Shown: piece after piece, positions 25,559-34,685 of the stretch
How positions within the stretch are numbered: position 1 is the first letter of the stretch
Layout: every line of letters begins with the position of its first letter
Assembly (NCBI RefSeq): GCF_002760615.1
Contig: NZ_AWWI01000121.1
Span: forward strand, 1 to 64,000
Reading direction: 5' to 3'
Origin: Puniceibacterium antarcticum
GTDB lineage: Bacteria; Pseudomonadota; Alphaproteobacteria; Rhodobacterales; Rhodobacteraceae
DNA: 64,000 bases
Program-made: the position numbers and the translations under genes
Notes under the pieces: model-generated
The model's input: only the letters and a program-made list of their open reading frames with translations
Told to the model about the DNA's origin: nothing
Databases searched by the model: none

Positions 25559-26854
25559 TCAGGCCAGCGCCACGGCGCGCCCGCCAATCCACACCGCCTT
25601 GATGGCGCGGTCATCGCCCATCATGATGGTGGGAAACAGCGCCTCCCAGATATCTCCGCCGCGGTTTGCCCTCTGCGCGATCGCGGGGGTCGAGGAGAGG
25701 TCGAGCGCGATGATATCCGCCTCTTTTCCCGGCGCCAGCGTGCCCACATGCTGGTCGATCCGTAGCGCCTGCGCCGACCCGACGGTTGCCAGCCACAGTA
25801 GCTCGGAGGGGTGCAGCGCGCAGCCGCGCAGCTGGCCGATCTCATAGGCCGCCGCCATGGTGCGCAGCATGGAAAAGGATGACCCGCCGCCGGTATCCGT
25901 GGCCAGCCCCACCCGCTGCCCTGCCGCCATCATCCCGGCCATGTCGAACAGTCCCGACCCGATAAAGGTGTTCGAGGTCGGACAATGCACCAGCGCCGCG
26001 CCAACCTCGGCCAGCCGGTCCTGTTCACGCGGCTCCAGATGGATCGCATGGCCATAGACGCCATTAGCCCCCAGCAGCCCGTGCATTTCATAAGTGTCGA
26101 GATAGTCGCGCGCGGTGGGGTACAGCGATCTGACCCAGTCAATTTCATCCACCTGTTCCGACAGATGGGTCTGCATCAGCAGATCCGGGTGTTCGGCCCA
26201 CAGCGCGCCAAGCGCCGACAGCTGCTCGGGCGTCGAGGTGGGGGAAAACCGCGGCGTGATCACATAGTACAGCCGGTCCTGCCCGTGCCACTTTTCAATC
26301 AATGCCTTGCTGTCGTCATAGGCCGATTGCGCCGTGTCGCGCAGATCGTCGGGCGCGTTGCGATCCATGCAGGTCTTGCCCGCCAGCAGCCGCTGGCCGC
26401 GTGCCTGCGCAGCGCCCATCAGCGCATCGACGCTGGCCGGGTGGATGGTGCCATAGCTGCAGACGGTGGTGGTGCCGTTGGCGACGGTCAGATCAAGATA
26501 CCGCCCGGCGATGTCAGCGGCATAGTCGGGGTCGGCAAAGCGCATTTCTTCGGGGAAGGTGTAACTGTTGAGCCAGTCGATCAGCCGCTTGCCCCAGCTC
26601 GCGATCATCGCGGTCTGGGGATAATGCACATGGGCGTCGATGAATCCCGCGCAGAGCAGGGCATTGCCATGATCCTCGACCCGCGCCTGGGGATGGGCCG
26701 CGCGAAGGGTCGCGCCGTCGTCGGTTTCCAGGATCCTCCCGTCGCGGATCAGAACCCCGCCGTGGGTGAGGTGACGCGCCGCTTCGGGGCCGTTTTCAAA
26801 GGGAGAGCTGTCAAAGGACAGCGTCTGTCCCAGAAGTAGCGTGTCATGTGACAT
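25559..26854 (-). CDS. guaD: Guanine deaminase
   Basis: This 431-residue zinc amidohydrolase deaminates guanine to xanthine. Ligand motifs are visible: DAHVHYPQTAM (about 74-84), QTHLSEQVDEI, GHAIHLEP, and the catalytic Asp in ATDTGGGSSFSMLRTM. The composite matches GuaD of the cytosolic amidohydrolase type. It converges on the CAP gene and is divergent from mgtE. Together with the 8-oxoguanine deaminase 500 bases away it gives this region a purine-scavenging character. Confidence 0.92.
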   Translation of the reverse strand: MSHDTLLLGQTLSFDSSPFENGPEAARHLTHGGVLIRDGRILETDDGATLRAAHPQARVEDHGNALLCAGFIDAHVHYPQTAMIASWGKRLIDWLNSYTFPEEMRFADPDYAADIAGRYLDLTVANGTTTVCSYGTIHPASVDALMGAAQARGQRLLAGKTCMDRNAPDDLRDTAQSAYDDSKALIEKWHGQDRLYYVITPRFSPTSTPEQLSALGALWAEHPDLLMQTHLSEQVDEIDWVRSLYPTARDYLDTYEMHGLLGANGVYGHAIHLEPREQDRLAEVGAALVHCPTSNTFIGSGLFDMAGMMAAGQRVGLATDTGGGSSFSMLRTMAAAYEIGQLRGCALHPSELLWLATVGSAQALRIDQHVGTLAPGKEADIIALDLSSTPAIAQRANRGGDIWEALFPTIMMGDDRAIKAVWIGGRAVALA

Positions 26855-26989
26855 ATGGGGCCCTGCTTATCGCTAGAATGCAATGCTGATAGGGCGCCCG
26901 GCAAAGGGAAATCACGTCTCGGCCCTGTCGTTTGTCAGATCTATCTTCTAAGATCACTCGCAACAAGCAGGCGGCAGCGAGGTGCGACC

Positions 26990-28381
26990 ATGAGCGACGA
27001 GACAGAGGTTCTGGCCCCCGAGGCTGAGCACGAAGAAGACGCTTATACGCTGGAACGTAAGGCGGTCGCGGCGATCCTTTATGCGGTCGATATCAATGAC
27101 CGCGAAAAGCTGATCGAGCTGATGGAGCCGCTGCACCCGGCGGACATCGCGGACATGCTGGAACAGATCAACGCCTTTGACCGGATGCGTCTGATCAAGC
27201 TTTACGGTAGGGAATTCGACGGCGAGATCCTGACCGAACTTGACGAATCCATCCGCGAAGAGGTGATCAACCTGCTGTCGCCCGAGGTGCTGGCCGAGGC
27301 GGTGCGCGAGCTGGACAGCGACGATGTGGTCGACCTGATCGAGGATCTGGAACAGACCCAGCAGGACGCCATCCTTGAGGTGCTGGAAGACAGCGACCGG
27401 GTCGCAGTGCAGCAGTCGATGACCTATCCGGAATATTCCGCCGGTCGTCTGATGCAGCGCGAGGTGGTGATGGCGCCCGAACACTGGAACGTGGGCGAGG
27501 CGATCGATTATCTGCGCAACACTGACGAACTGCCGGATCATTTCTATCACATTGTGCTGGTCGATCCGCGTCTGCGCCCGGTGGGCAATGTCGCGCTGGG
27601 CAAGCTGATGGCGGCGCGGCGCGAGGTGATGCTGAGTTCGATCCTCGAGGAGACGTTCCATGTGATCCCGGTGACGCGCTATGACGGCGACGTGGCCTAT
27701 GCGTTCAACCAGTACCACCTTATCTCGGCCCCGGTCGTGGATGAAAGCGAACGGCTTGTCGGGGTGATCACGATCGACGATGCCATGTCCGTTCTGGATG
27801 AAGAACACGAAGAGGATATCCTGCGTCTTGCGGGGGTTGGCGAAAGCTCGCTGTCGGATTCGGTGTTCGAGACGACCAAGCAGCGCTTTCCCTGGCTCGC
27901 GGTGAACCTGGTGACCGCCGTGATGGCGTCGATGGTGATCGCACAGTTCGAGGTGGCGATTGCACAGTTGGTGGCGCTGGCGGTGCTGATGCCCATTGTG
28001 GCGTCAATGGGGGGCAATGCGGGCACGCAGGCGCTGACCGTGGCAGTGCGTGCGCTGGCGACCAAGGACCTTACCGGGTCGAACGTCTGGCGGGTGATCC
28101 GGCGCGAGGTGGCGGTGGGGCTGGTCAACGGTCTGGCCTTTGCGGTGATCATGGGGCTGGTTGGGCTGTTCTGGTTCGGCTCGGTACAGCTGGGATATGT
28201 GATCGCCTCGGCCATGGTGATCAACCTTGTGGTGGCCGGGCTTGCGGGCATCGGTATCCCGATCCTGATGGAACGGGCCGGGGTGGATCCGGCGCTGGCA
28301 TCGGGGGCTTTTGTGACGACGGTGACGGATGTGGTCGGCTTCTTCGCCTTTCTGGGCCTTGCGGTTCTGGTGCTGTTGTGA
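26990..28381 (+). CDS. mgtE: Magnesium transporter MgtE
   Basis: The 463-residue protein has the three expected parts: an acidic N-terminal superhelical domain with LHPADIADMLEQ (about residues 46-57), two CBS domains (about 145-265) and a C-terminal pore domain with five membrane helices from about 290. The pore block MPIVASMGGNAGTQALTVAV is the family signature. MgtE is a Mg-gated channel for Mg uptake. The ATG at 26990 follows GAGGTG; an in-frame extension to 26855 lacks family similarity. The stop overlaps the next GTG start by 4 bases. Confidence 0.94.
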   Translation: MSDETEVLAPEAEHEEDAYTLERKAVAAILYAVDINDREKLIELMEPLHPADIADMLEQINAFDRMRLIKLYGREFDGEILTELDESIREEVINLLSPEVLAEAVRELDSDDVVDLIEDLEQTQQDAILEVLEDSDRVAVQQSMTYPEYSAGRLMQREVVMAPEHWNVGEAIDYLRNTDELPDHFYHIVLVDPRLRPVGNVALGKLMAARREVMLSSILEETFHVIPVTRYDGDVAYAFNQYHLISAPVVDESERLVGVITIDDAMSVLDEEHEEDILRLAGVGESSLSDSVFETTKQRFPWLAVNLVTAVMASMVIAQFEVAIAQLVALAVLMPIVASMGGNAGTQALTVAVRALATKDLTGSNVWRVIRREVAVGLVNGLAFAVIMGLVGLFWFGSVQLGYVIASAMVINLVVAGLAGIGIPILMERAGVDPALASGAFVTTVTDVVGFFAFLGLAVLVLL

Positions 28382-28941
28382 ACCTGGAGACTGCGAAGGC
28401 AGAGGCGCGCAAGGCGGCTTTTGCCCGGCGCAAGGCGGCGTATGAGGCGGACAAAGGCAACAGTGCCGCCATCCTGTCCAGCGTTCTTGCGGGCTATCGC
28501 GGGGTGCCGGTGGCGGGGTTCCTGCCGATCCGCACCGAAATCGATCCGCGCGTGGCGATGGAGGAGGCCGCGGCCCATGGTCCTGTTGCCGTGCCGGTGA
28601 TCCTGGGCAAGGGACAGCCGCTGCAATTTTCGCTGTGGGAGCCGGGCTGTGCCCTGCGTGACGGTCCGTTCGGTGCGATGGTGCCCGCTGTGGACCGCTT
28701 TATCCTTACTGAGATTCTGATCGTGCCGCTGGTGGCCTTCAGCCGCGCGGGCGGGCGGCTGGGCTATGGCGGCGGCTTTTACGACCGTACGCTGGAACTG
28801 CTGCGCAGTCAGGGCCCGATCCTTGCCATCGGCTTTGCCTACGGCGCCCAAGAGGCGCAGGATCTGCCCCTTGAACCCACCGATCAGCCTCTTGACCTGA
28901 TCGTGACCGAAGCCGAGGCCATCACCCCCGCACGCCCTTGA
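28378..28941 (+). CDS. 5-formyltetrahydrofolate cyclo-ligase
   Basis: The 187-residue enzyme turns 5-formyl-THF into 5,10-methenyl-THF with ATP, returning stored folate to one-carbon metabolism. The N-terminal basic helix holds KAAFARRKAAYE, and the ATP-binding, substrate-closing motif GRLGYGGGFYDRTLELL lies near residues 125-141. It starts at GTG overlapping the mgtE stop (GTGA), so it is translated from the mgtE message. The 6S RNA gene often found beside this gene in proteobacteria was looked for and not seen. Confidence 0.92.
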   Translation: MNLETAKAEARKAAFARRKAAYEADKGNSAAILSSVLAGYRGVPVAGFLPIRTEIDPRVAMEEAAAHGPVAVPVILGKGQPLQFSLWEPGCALRDGPFGAMVPAVDRFILTEILIVPLVAFSRAGGRLGYGGGFYDRTLELLRSQGPILAIGFAYGAQEAQDLPLEPTDQPLDLIVTEAEAITPARP

Positions 28942-28943
28942 TC

Positions 28944-28988
28944 TTCATCTGCCCATAAATATCCCGGGGGTTTGGGGGTTGGCCCCCA
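28944..28988 (-). repeat. CCCGGGATATTT repeat element (copy 3)
   Basis: On the minus strand the core reads CCCCCGGGATATTTATGGGC then AGATGAA, preceded by a GGGGGTTGGCCCCC-type hairpin region. It begins three bases after the stop of the 5-FCL gene. In contrast to copies 1, 4 and 5 it points against the neighbouring genes. Confidence 0.7.
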
Positions 28989-29064
28989 ATCAAGCGCTCG
29001 ATCCACGCGACAAGGCGCCAAATACCTCTTTGCTTTCTGCGTTCCAAAGATTACGCAACGCCGC

Positions 29065-29877
29065 ATGAGAACACTTTTCCTGGGTGATGTGATGGGACGT
29101 GCCGGGCGCGCCGCCATCAGTGAAAACCTTCCCCGGCTGCGCGCCGAGTGGAAGCTTGATTTTGTTGTGGTCAACGGCGAGAACGCGTCGTCCGGGGCCG
29201 GGCTGACGGGCGAACATGCCAAGGGGATCCTGGATGCGGGCGCCGATTGCGTGACGCTGGGCGATCATGCCTTTGATCAGAAGGACATGATGAGCTTTAT
29301 CGAATCCGAGACCCGGATCGTGCGCCCGATCAATTTTGCCAAGCAGGCGCCGGGACGGGGCCATCGGCTTTTCTCGGATGCGCGCGGGCGCAAGGTTCTG
29401 GTGCTGCAGGTGCTGGGGCAGGTCTTTATGAAGCGCGCCTTTGACGATCCGTTCTCGGCGGCTGACGCGGTTCTGCGGGCACATCCGCTGGGCGGGCAGG
29501 CGCAGATGATCCTTGTGGACATGCATTGTGAAGCGACCAGCGAAAAGATGGGCATGGGTCATTTCTGCGACGGCCGCGCGAGCCTTGTGGTCGGCACGCA
29601 CACCCATGTGCCCACAGGTGATGCGCAGATCCTGCCGGGTGGCACGGCCTTTCTGTCCGATGCGGGCATGTGCGGCGATTACAATTCGGTCATCGGCATG
29701 GACAAGGCCGAACCGATGCGCCGCTTTGTCACCGGCATGGGCAAGACGCGGTTCCAGCCCGCCCTGGGTGAGGCAACGCTGAGCGGGGTTTACGTCGAAA
29801 CCGACGACCGCACGGGCAAGGCCACGCAGATCCGCATGATACGCCAGGGCGGACGGCTGGAACAGGCCGCGCCGTGA
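29065..29877 (+). CDS. TIGR00282-family metallophosphoesterase (YmdB-like)
   Basis: The 270-residue protein starts MRTLFLGDVMGRAGRAAI, placing the first metal ligand (GDV) at residue 8. It continues with VVNGENASSGAGLT (about 38-51), TLGDHAFDQKD and VDMHCEATSEK, then a GTHTHVPTGDAQILP block: the di-metal phosphoesterase ligands of the YmdB family. Bacillus YmdB hydrolyses 2',3'-cyclic nucleotides. Upstream in-frame codons back to 28972 overlap the repeat element and are not part of the family. Position after the 5-FCL gene is common in this group. Confidence 0.88.
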   Translation: MRTLFLGDVMGRAGRAAISENLPRLRAEWKLDFVVVNGENASSGAGLTGEHAKGILDAGADCVTLGDHAFDQKDMMSFIESETRIVRPINFAKQAPGRGHRLFSDARGRKVLVLQVLGQVFMKRAFDDPFSAADAVLRAHPLGGQAQMILVDMHCEATSEKMGMGHFCDGRASLVVGTHTHVPTGDAQILPGGTAFLSDAGMCGDYNSVIGMDKAEPMRRFVTGMGKTRFQPALGEATLSGVYVETDDRTGKATQIRMIRQGGRLEQAAP

Positions 29878-30248
29878 CAGGCCTTTGGCGGGTGGCTTTG
29901 TGGTTCTTGGTTTCGGCGCGACAGAGCCTTTTGCCACGGGCACGGACGGCCGGGGTTTCCCTGACCTGAGATGTTTTTTTATTTTCGGGGAGGCCCGGTT
30001 GTGCAGGGTTAATTCCGTCGGTGATTATTTTTACCCCAGTCGATGGAAACTACCTTCGGCTTGGAAATGAGAAGCTTTTTTCGGGTTGTCCAGTTCCGTC
30101 TCGTGTGGTGAGGGAAAGATAGGAGTGCGATCCGGCCCTTATTTGGGCATGTCCGACTTTGGTAGCACTGCGACAGCGAGGGCTGCTTGTACTAGGCAGG
30201 CCTGTCCGTCAAATTGCAGGTGTTTAACGCGCAGGGAAGTCATTCAGA
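29878..30248. other. Gene-free interval between YmdB-like and SLC13 genes
   Basis: About 370 bases with several T-runs (for example TTTTTTTATTTT near 29973) and lower GC than the surrounding genes. No open frame with a ribosome site, no clear terminator stem and no riboswitch could be recognised. The promoter of the SLC13 gene is presumably here. Confidence 0.5.
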
Positions 30249-32042
30249 ATGCAATTTATCGAACTGAGCCAGAACGCACAGGCGATTATCACGATTGCGG
30301 TCGTGGTGGGCATGTTCGTGCTGTTTGTGCGCGAGGTCTATCCGACCGAAGTGGTGGCCATCGGTGGCAGCGCTGTGCTGCTGGCGCTGGGCGTGCTGTC
30401 TTATGATGATGCGCTGAACGTGCTGTCCAACCCGGCCCCCTGGACCATCGCCGCGATGTTCATTGTCATGGGCGCGCTTGTGCGGACGGGGGCGCTGGAT
30501 GCCTTTACCAGCGTTGCGCAGACGCAGGTGCAAAAGCGGCCCAAGGTGGCGATGATGGGCATCTTTTCTTTTGTGCTGGTCGCCTCGGCCTTTCTGAACA
30601 ACACGCCGGTTGTGGTTGTGATGCTGCCGATCTTTGTTCAGCTGGCGCGGGTGCTGGGTGTGGCGCCGTCCAAGTTGTTGATCCCGCTCAGCTATGCGGC
30701 GATTCTGGGCGGAACGACGACACTGATTGGGACCTCGACCAACCTGTTGGTGGACGGGGTGGCACGCACGCAGGGGCTGGAGCCTTTTACGATTTTCGAG
30801 GTGACGCCGCTGGCGCTGATTCTTGTGGCCGGGGGGATGGGCTATCTGGCGCTGGCGGGGCGTTTCCTGTTGCCCAACCGGACCAGCATGGCAGGAATGC
30901 TGAGCGACCGCAGCCGCATGAAGTTCTTCACCGAGGCGGTGATTCCCCCTGACAGCAACCTGATCGGGCGCGAAGTGCTGAGCGTGCAGCTGTTCAAACG
31001 CGAAGGTGTGCGTCTGATCGACGTGATCCGGGGCGATGAATCACTGCGTCGCGATCTGGTCCGGGTGTCGTTGCAGGTCGGCGATCGGGTGGTTCTGCGC
31101 ACGCAGATGAGTGAACTTCTGAGCCTGCAGAGCAATCCTCAGCTGAAGCGTGTGGATCAGGTGTCGGCAGTCGAAACATCTACCGTTGAGGTGCTGATCA
31201 CGCCGGGGTGCAAGATGGTCGGGCGGTCGCTGGGCGCGCTGCGACTGCGGCGGCGGTTCGGGGTCTATCCGCTGGCTGTGCATCGTCGCAACCAGAACAT
31301 CGGGCGGCAGTTGGACGAGCTTGTGGTGCGGGTGGGCGACACACTGCTGCTGGAAGGCGCGCCGGTGGATATCAAGCGGCTGGCCGAGGAGATGGCGTTG
31401 GTTGATGTCTCGCAGCCCTCGGCGCGGGCCTACCGGCGGGGCCATGCGCCTGTGGCGATTGGGGCGCTGATCGGCATCGTGGCGCTGTCGACCTTTAACG
31501 TGGCACCGATTCTTGCGCTGGCGGTGATTGCCGTGGCGGTTGTCCTGCTGACCCGCTGCATTGATGCGGACGAGGCGTTTTCCTTTGTCGAGGGGCAGTT
31601 GCTGGCGCTGATCTTTGCCATGCTGGCGATCGGCGCGGCCCTTGAATCCTCGGGCGCGGTCGAGCTGATCGTGGGGGGGATTGCACCCTACCTTGCTGCA
31701 TTGCCGCATGTTTTCCTTGTGGGGGCGGTGTTCCTGCTGACCTCGACCCTGACAGAGATGGTCAGCAACAACGCCGTGGCGGTGGTTGTGACACCCATTG
31801 CCATCGGCCTTGGCACGGCGCTGGGCGTCGATCCGCGCCCGCTGGTGATTGCGGTGATGGTGGCAGCGTCCTGCAGTTTTGCGACACCGATCGGCTATCA
31901 GACCAACACCATGGTTTATGGCCCCGGGGGCTATCGGTTCAGCGATTTCCTGCGGGTCGGGATTCCGATGAACGTGGTGATCGGTGTTCTGGCCTCGATT
32001 GCGATTCCGCTGCTTTGGCCGCTGGAACTGCCGCAGCCCTAG
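30249..32042 (+). CDS. SLC13/DASS-type permease with two TrkA-C domains
   Basis: This 597-residue inner-membrane protein has two hydrophobic halves around a soluble centre. Transporter motifs are ASAFLNNTPVVVVMLP (about 115-130) with GGTTTLIGTSTNLLVDGV (about 156-173), repeated in the second half as EMVSNNAVAVVVTPIA and SCSFATPIGYQTNTMVYGPG. The middle (about 215-385) has two RCK-C/TrkA-C-like lobes, each with a GDRVVL or GDTLLL strand. Relatives carry dicarboxylates, sulfate or other anions with Na; the substrate cannot be read from sequence. A terminator follows it. Confidence 0.85.
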   Translation: MQFIELSQNAQAIITIAVVVGMFVLFVREVYPTEVVAIGGSAVLLALGVLSYDDALNVLSNPAPWTIAAMFIVMGALVRTGALDAFTSVAQTQVQKRPKVAMMGIFSFVLVASAFLNNTPVVVVMLPIFVQLARVLGVAPSKLLIPLSYAAILGGTTTLIGTSTNLLVDGVARTQGLEPFTIFEVTPLALILVAGGMGYLALAGRFLLPNRTSMAGMLSDRSRMKFFTEAVIPPDSNLIGREVLSVQLFKREGVRLIDVIRGDESLRRDLVRVSLQVGDRVVLRTQMSELLSLQSNPQLKRVDQVSAVETSTVEVLITPGCKMVGRSLGALRLRRRFGVYPLAVHRRNQNIGRQLDELVVRVGDTLLLEGAPVDIKRLAEEMALVDVSQPSARAYRRGHAPVAIGALIGIVALSTFNVAPILALAVIAVAVVLLTRCIDADEAFSFVEGQLLALIFAMLAIGAALESSGAVELIVGGIAPYLAALPHVFLVGAVFLLTSTLTEMVSNNAVAVVVTPIAIGLGTALGVDPRPLVIAVMVAASCSFATPIGYQTNTMVYGPGGYRFSDFLRVGIPMNVVIGVLASIAIPLLWPLELPQP

Positions 32043-32048
32043 CCTGTG

Positions 32049-32080
32049 GCCCGTCCAGATTGCCTGTCTGGACGGGCTTG
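32049..32080 (+). terminator. Intrinsic terminator of the SLC13 gene
   Basis: GCCCGTCCAGA (32049-32059) and TCTGGACGGGC (32067-32077) make a perfect 11-base stem with a seven-base loop. Only two T residues follow, so termination may be partial. Confidence 0.7.
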
Positions 32081-32107
32081 CTAGTGACCCATGCTCTGCC
32101 CTATAAG
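32078..32107 (+). promoter_or_regulatory. Probable yebC promoter
   Basis: TTGCTA (32078-32083) and TATAAG (32102-32107) with an 18-base spacer lie just after the terminator and 39 bases before the yebC start. Confidence 0.5.
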
Positions 32108-32145
32108 ACCGGGCGAAATTCAGGCATTTTCAAAGGGGCATGACC

Positions 32146-32886
32146 ATGGCGGGGCATTCCAAGTGGGCCAACATCCAGCACCGCAAGGGGCGTCAGGACG
32201 CTGTGCGGTCGAAACTGTTTTCCAAGCTCTCGAAAGAGATCACCGTGGCGGCCCGGATGGGCGACCCGGATCCGGAAAAGAACCCGCGTCTGCGGCTGGC
32301 GGTGAAAGAGGCGAAATCGGTATCCGTTCCCAAGGATGTCATTGATCGCGCTATCAAAAAATCCATCGGTGGCGATGCGGAAAACTATGACGAGATCCGT
32401 TATGAGGGCTATGGCCCCAATGGTGTCGCGGTGATTGTCGAGGCGATGACCGACAACCGCAATCGCACCGCATCCAATGTGCGGTCGACCTTTACCAAGA
32501 ACGGCGGCAATCTGGGAGAGACGAATTCCGTTGCTTTCATGTTCGAGCGCAAAGGCGAGATCACCTATCCGGTCAAGGTCGGCGATTCCGACACGGTGAT
32601 GATGGCGGCGATTGAAGCCGGGGCAGAGGATGTGGAATCGTCGGAAGAGGGCCACATCATCTGGTGTGCGGACACGGATCTTAACGAGGTGGCCACCGCG
32701 CTGGAACCGGCGCTGGGGGAATCGGACTCGACCAAGCTGGTCTGGCGCCCGGGCACCACGACCGAGCTGGATCTGGATGGCATGCAGTCGCTGATGAAGC
32801 TGGTCGAGGCGCTGGAAGATGACGACGACGTGCAGCGCGTCACCACCAATTTTGAAGCCAGCGACGAGGTCATGGCGCAGCTTTGA
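32146..32886 (+). CDS. yebC: YebC/PmpR-family protein (TACO1 homologue)
   Basis: The 246-residue protein starts with the invariant [15 protein letters not shown] and continues with [20 protein letters not shown], the [21 protein letters not shown] block (about 86-106) and three alpha/beta domains. YebC proteins were annotated as transcription regulators; recent work on the family, including mitochondrial TACO1, links them to translation of proline-rich stretches. An ATG two codons earlier (32140) is closer to the AAAGGGG site, but the conserved N-terminus starts at 32146. Confidence 0.95.
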   Translation: MAGHSKWANIQHRKGRQDAVRSKLFSKLSKEITVAARMGDPDPEKNPRLRLAVKEAKSVSVPKDVIDRAIKKSIGGDAENYDEIRYEGYGPNGVAVIVEAMTDNRNRTASNVRSTFTKNGGNLGETNSVAFMFERKGEITYPVKVGDSDTVMMAAIEAGAEDVESSEEGHIIWCADTDLNEVATALEPALGESDSTKLVWRPGTTTELDLDGMQSLMKLVEALEDDDDVQRVTTNFEASDEVMAQL

Positions 32887-32912
32887 TCTGCGCCGCAACC
32901 CCCTGAAAACCG

Positions 32913-32952
32913 CGTATGGAAACCGTATGGAGTGCGTATGGTTTTCATATGG
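32913..32952 (+). repeat. Four heptamers CGTATGG on an 11-bp period
   Basis: CGTATGG starts at 32913, 32924 and 32935, and CATATGG at 32946, an exact 11-base spacing that puts each copy on nearly the same face of the helix. The array lies 26 bases after the yebC stop and reads like a protein-binding iteron array. No known regulator site matches by eye. Confidence 0.6.
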
Positions 32953-32978
32953 CGGGGGTCTGGGGAGTGGATTTCCAG

Positions 32979-33002
32979 CGGGGCGGGGGAAACCCCGCCC
33001 CG
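32979..33002. terminator. GC hairpin with GAAA tetraloop between yebC and the ArgP-like gene
   Basis: CGGGGCGGGG and CCCCGCCCCG form a perfect 10-base stem closed by GAAA. The two flanking genes converge on it. There is no T-run, so it may be a Rho-region stem or an mRNA-end stabiliser rather than a full intrinsic terminator. Confidence 0.55.
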
Positions 33003-33022
33003 TGGAGCTTTCAGTGGTGCCG

Positions 33023-33898
33023 TCATTGTTGCAGATGGCTCTGGGCCGCCTTGCGCAGGGCGCGGGTGACGGGGACAAGCGGGCGTTCGACCAGACGGCG
33101 CACCTGCCAGATCAGCGGCACATCAAGGGCAGTGTCCGCCCTGAGGGGGACCAGACGCCCCTGTTCCAGATCCTGCTGCACCAGCGGTGCGGGATTCATC
33201 CCCCAGCCAAGGCCCAGCCGACAGGCATCGACAAAACCATGTGACGAGGGCAGGTGATGTGTCGGGGCCGAGACCGCCTGACCGAAGGTCTGGCGCATCC
33301 ATTGTTCCTGCAATCCATCCTTTTGATTGAAGCGCAGCATCGGCGCGGCGGCGAGTGTTGCCGTGCTGACACCTGTGGCGAAGTGCCGGGCCTGAAAGTC
33401 CGGCGAACAGGTGGCAATGTAGCGCAAGGCCCCCATCGGATGGGCGGTGCAGCCCTGTACCGGGCGGGCATGGTCGGTGATGGCGGCCGAAACCTCGCCC
33501 CGGCGCAGCCAGTGTGCGGCATGGGCCTGATCATCGGTGACGATGTCAAAGATCAGCCCCCGCGTCGCGGCGAGCGCGGGCAGCACCCAGGTGGCAAGAC
33601 TGTCTGCGGTGACGGCGATGCGCACCCGCGCGGGGCTGGAGGACTGGCCGAGATCCGAGGCGAGTTCTGCTTCGAGCAGGGCGCGTTCATCGGCATGCCG
33701 GGCGAGGCGTGCGCCGGTTTGCGTGGCGGTGCAGGGGCTGGTGCGCAGCACGAGCGGCGTGCCGACCCGGTCTTCGAGAGCGCGCAGCCGCTGAGAGATG
33801 GCGGAGGGGGTGACCGAAAGCGCCGCCGCGGCGGCGTCAAAGCTGCCATGGGTGAGAATGGCCGAGAGCGCGGCAAGCTGGGCGGCATCAAGCTGCAT
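33023..33898 (-). CDS. ArgP/LysG-type LysR regulator
   Basis: The 291-residue LysR-family regulator starts MQLDAAQLAALSAIL and has its helix-turn-helix at about 17-50 (FDAAAAALSVTPSAISQRLR). The effector domain includes GMNPAPLVQQDLEQGRLVPL. ArgP/LysG proteins sense lysine or arginine and activate a divergent LysE/ArgO exporter, the gene found here on the other side of the intergenic region. A second in-frame ATG at 33913 would add five residues; homologues favour the inner one. TTGCATTT (33908-33915) and AAATGCAA (33984-33991) form an inverted pair in the shared promoter region. Confidence 0.88.
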   Translation of the reverse strand: MQLDAAQLAALSAILTHGSFDAAAAALSVTPSAISQRLRALEDRVGTPLVLRTSPCTATQTGARLARHADERALLEAELASDLGQSSSPARVRIAVTADSLATWVLPALAATRGLIFDIVTDDQAHAAHWLRRGEVSAAITDHARPVQGCTAHPMGALRYIATCSPDFQARHFATGVSTATLAAAPMLRFNQKDGLQEQWMRQTFGQAVSAPTHHLPSSHGFVDACRLGLGWGMNPAPLVQQDLEQGRLVPLRADTALDVPLIWQVRRLVERPLVPVTRALRKAAQSHLQQ

Positions 33899-34091
33899 TA
33901 GAGCACTTTGCATTTGATTTGAACAGCAAGACGCGGCCTCTCCCTTCGGTCGAACGCATCTTGCGATGTACCTGAGTCAGATAAAATGCAAGACGCTTTA
34001 GCAATCCTTCATCAGCATGAGAAAGTTTAATTACTCTTATCATGGATCACCGGCTAGGGCTGCCCCTGTCACAACAACAAGGTGGGTGGGT

Positions 34092-34685
34092 ATGCAGGCG
34101 GCACTGGCGGGATTCGGATTGGGGCTGAGCCTGATTTTGGCGATCGGGGCGCAGAATGCCTTTGTGCTGCGGCAGGGGCTGGGGCGCGCGCATGTGTTTG
34201 CGGTCTGTCTGACCTGTGCGCTGTCTGATGCGGTGCTGATTGCCGCCGGGGTGGCGGGGTTCGGTGCGCTGACGCAGGCGGTGCCGGGGCTGGAATGGGG
34301 GATGCGGCTGTTCGGGGCGGGATTCCTGTTTTGGTATGGCGCGCGGTCGCTGGCGGCGGCCTGGCGGGGAGGCGAAGTGTTGCGCGCCGGTACGGGTGCT
34401 CCGTCGCTGCGCGCGGCGCTGCTGACCTGCATCGCGCTGACCTGGCTGAACCCGCATGTCTATCTGGACACGGTGGTGTTGCTGGGCGCGGTGGCGGCGC
34501 AATATGAGGACCGGCTGGGGTTTGCGCTGGGGGCGATGGCGGCGTCTTTTGTGTTCTTCTTTGCGCTGGGATATGGCGCACGGCTGTTGTCGCCGCTGCT
34601 GGCGCGTCCCGGGGCCTGGCGGGTGCTGGACGGCGCGATCGGTGGGATGATGTGGCTGATCGCGGTGTCGCTGCTGGTGGGATAG
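34092..34685 (+). CDS. LysE/ArgO-family amino acid exporter
   Basis: The protein has 197 residues and six predicted membrane segments. The family motif GLSLILAIGAQNAFVLRQGL is at residues 10-29. ALTWLNPHVYLDTVVLLGAV near 116-135 holds the conserved Asn-Pro-His core of the LysE/ArgO branch. It should export basic amino acids (lysine or arginine) under control of the divergent ArgP-like regulator. The ATG at 34092 follows AAGGTGGGTGG; upstream in-frame codons to 34017 are not family-like. Confidence 0.9.
   Translation: MQAALAGFGLGLSLILAIGAQNAFVLRQGLGRAHVFAVCLTCALSDAVLIAAGVAGFGALTQAVPGLEWGMRLFGAGFLFWYGARSLAAAWRGGEVLRAGTGAPSLRAALLTCIALTWLNPHVYLDTVVLLGAVAAQYEDRLGFALGAMAASFVFFFALGYGARLLSPLLARPGAWRVLDGAIGGMMWLIAVSLLVG

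Noticed and set aside
28942-29064. A 6S RNA gene near the 5-formyltetrahydrofolate cyclo-ligase gene was sought
   Set aside because: The interval is short and taken up by the CCCGGGATATTT repeat; no long bulged rod-like structure is visible.
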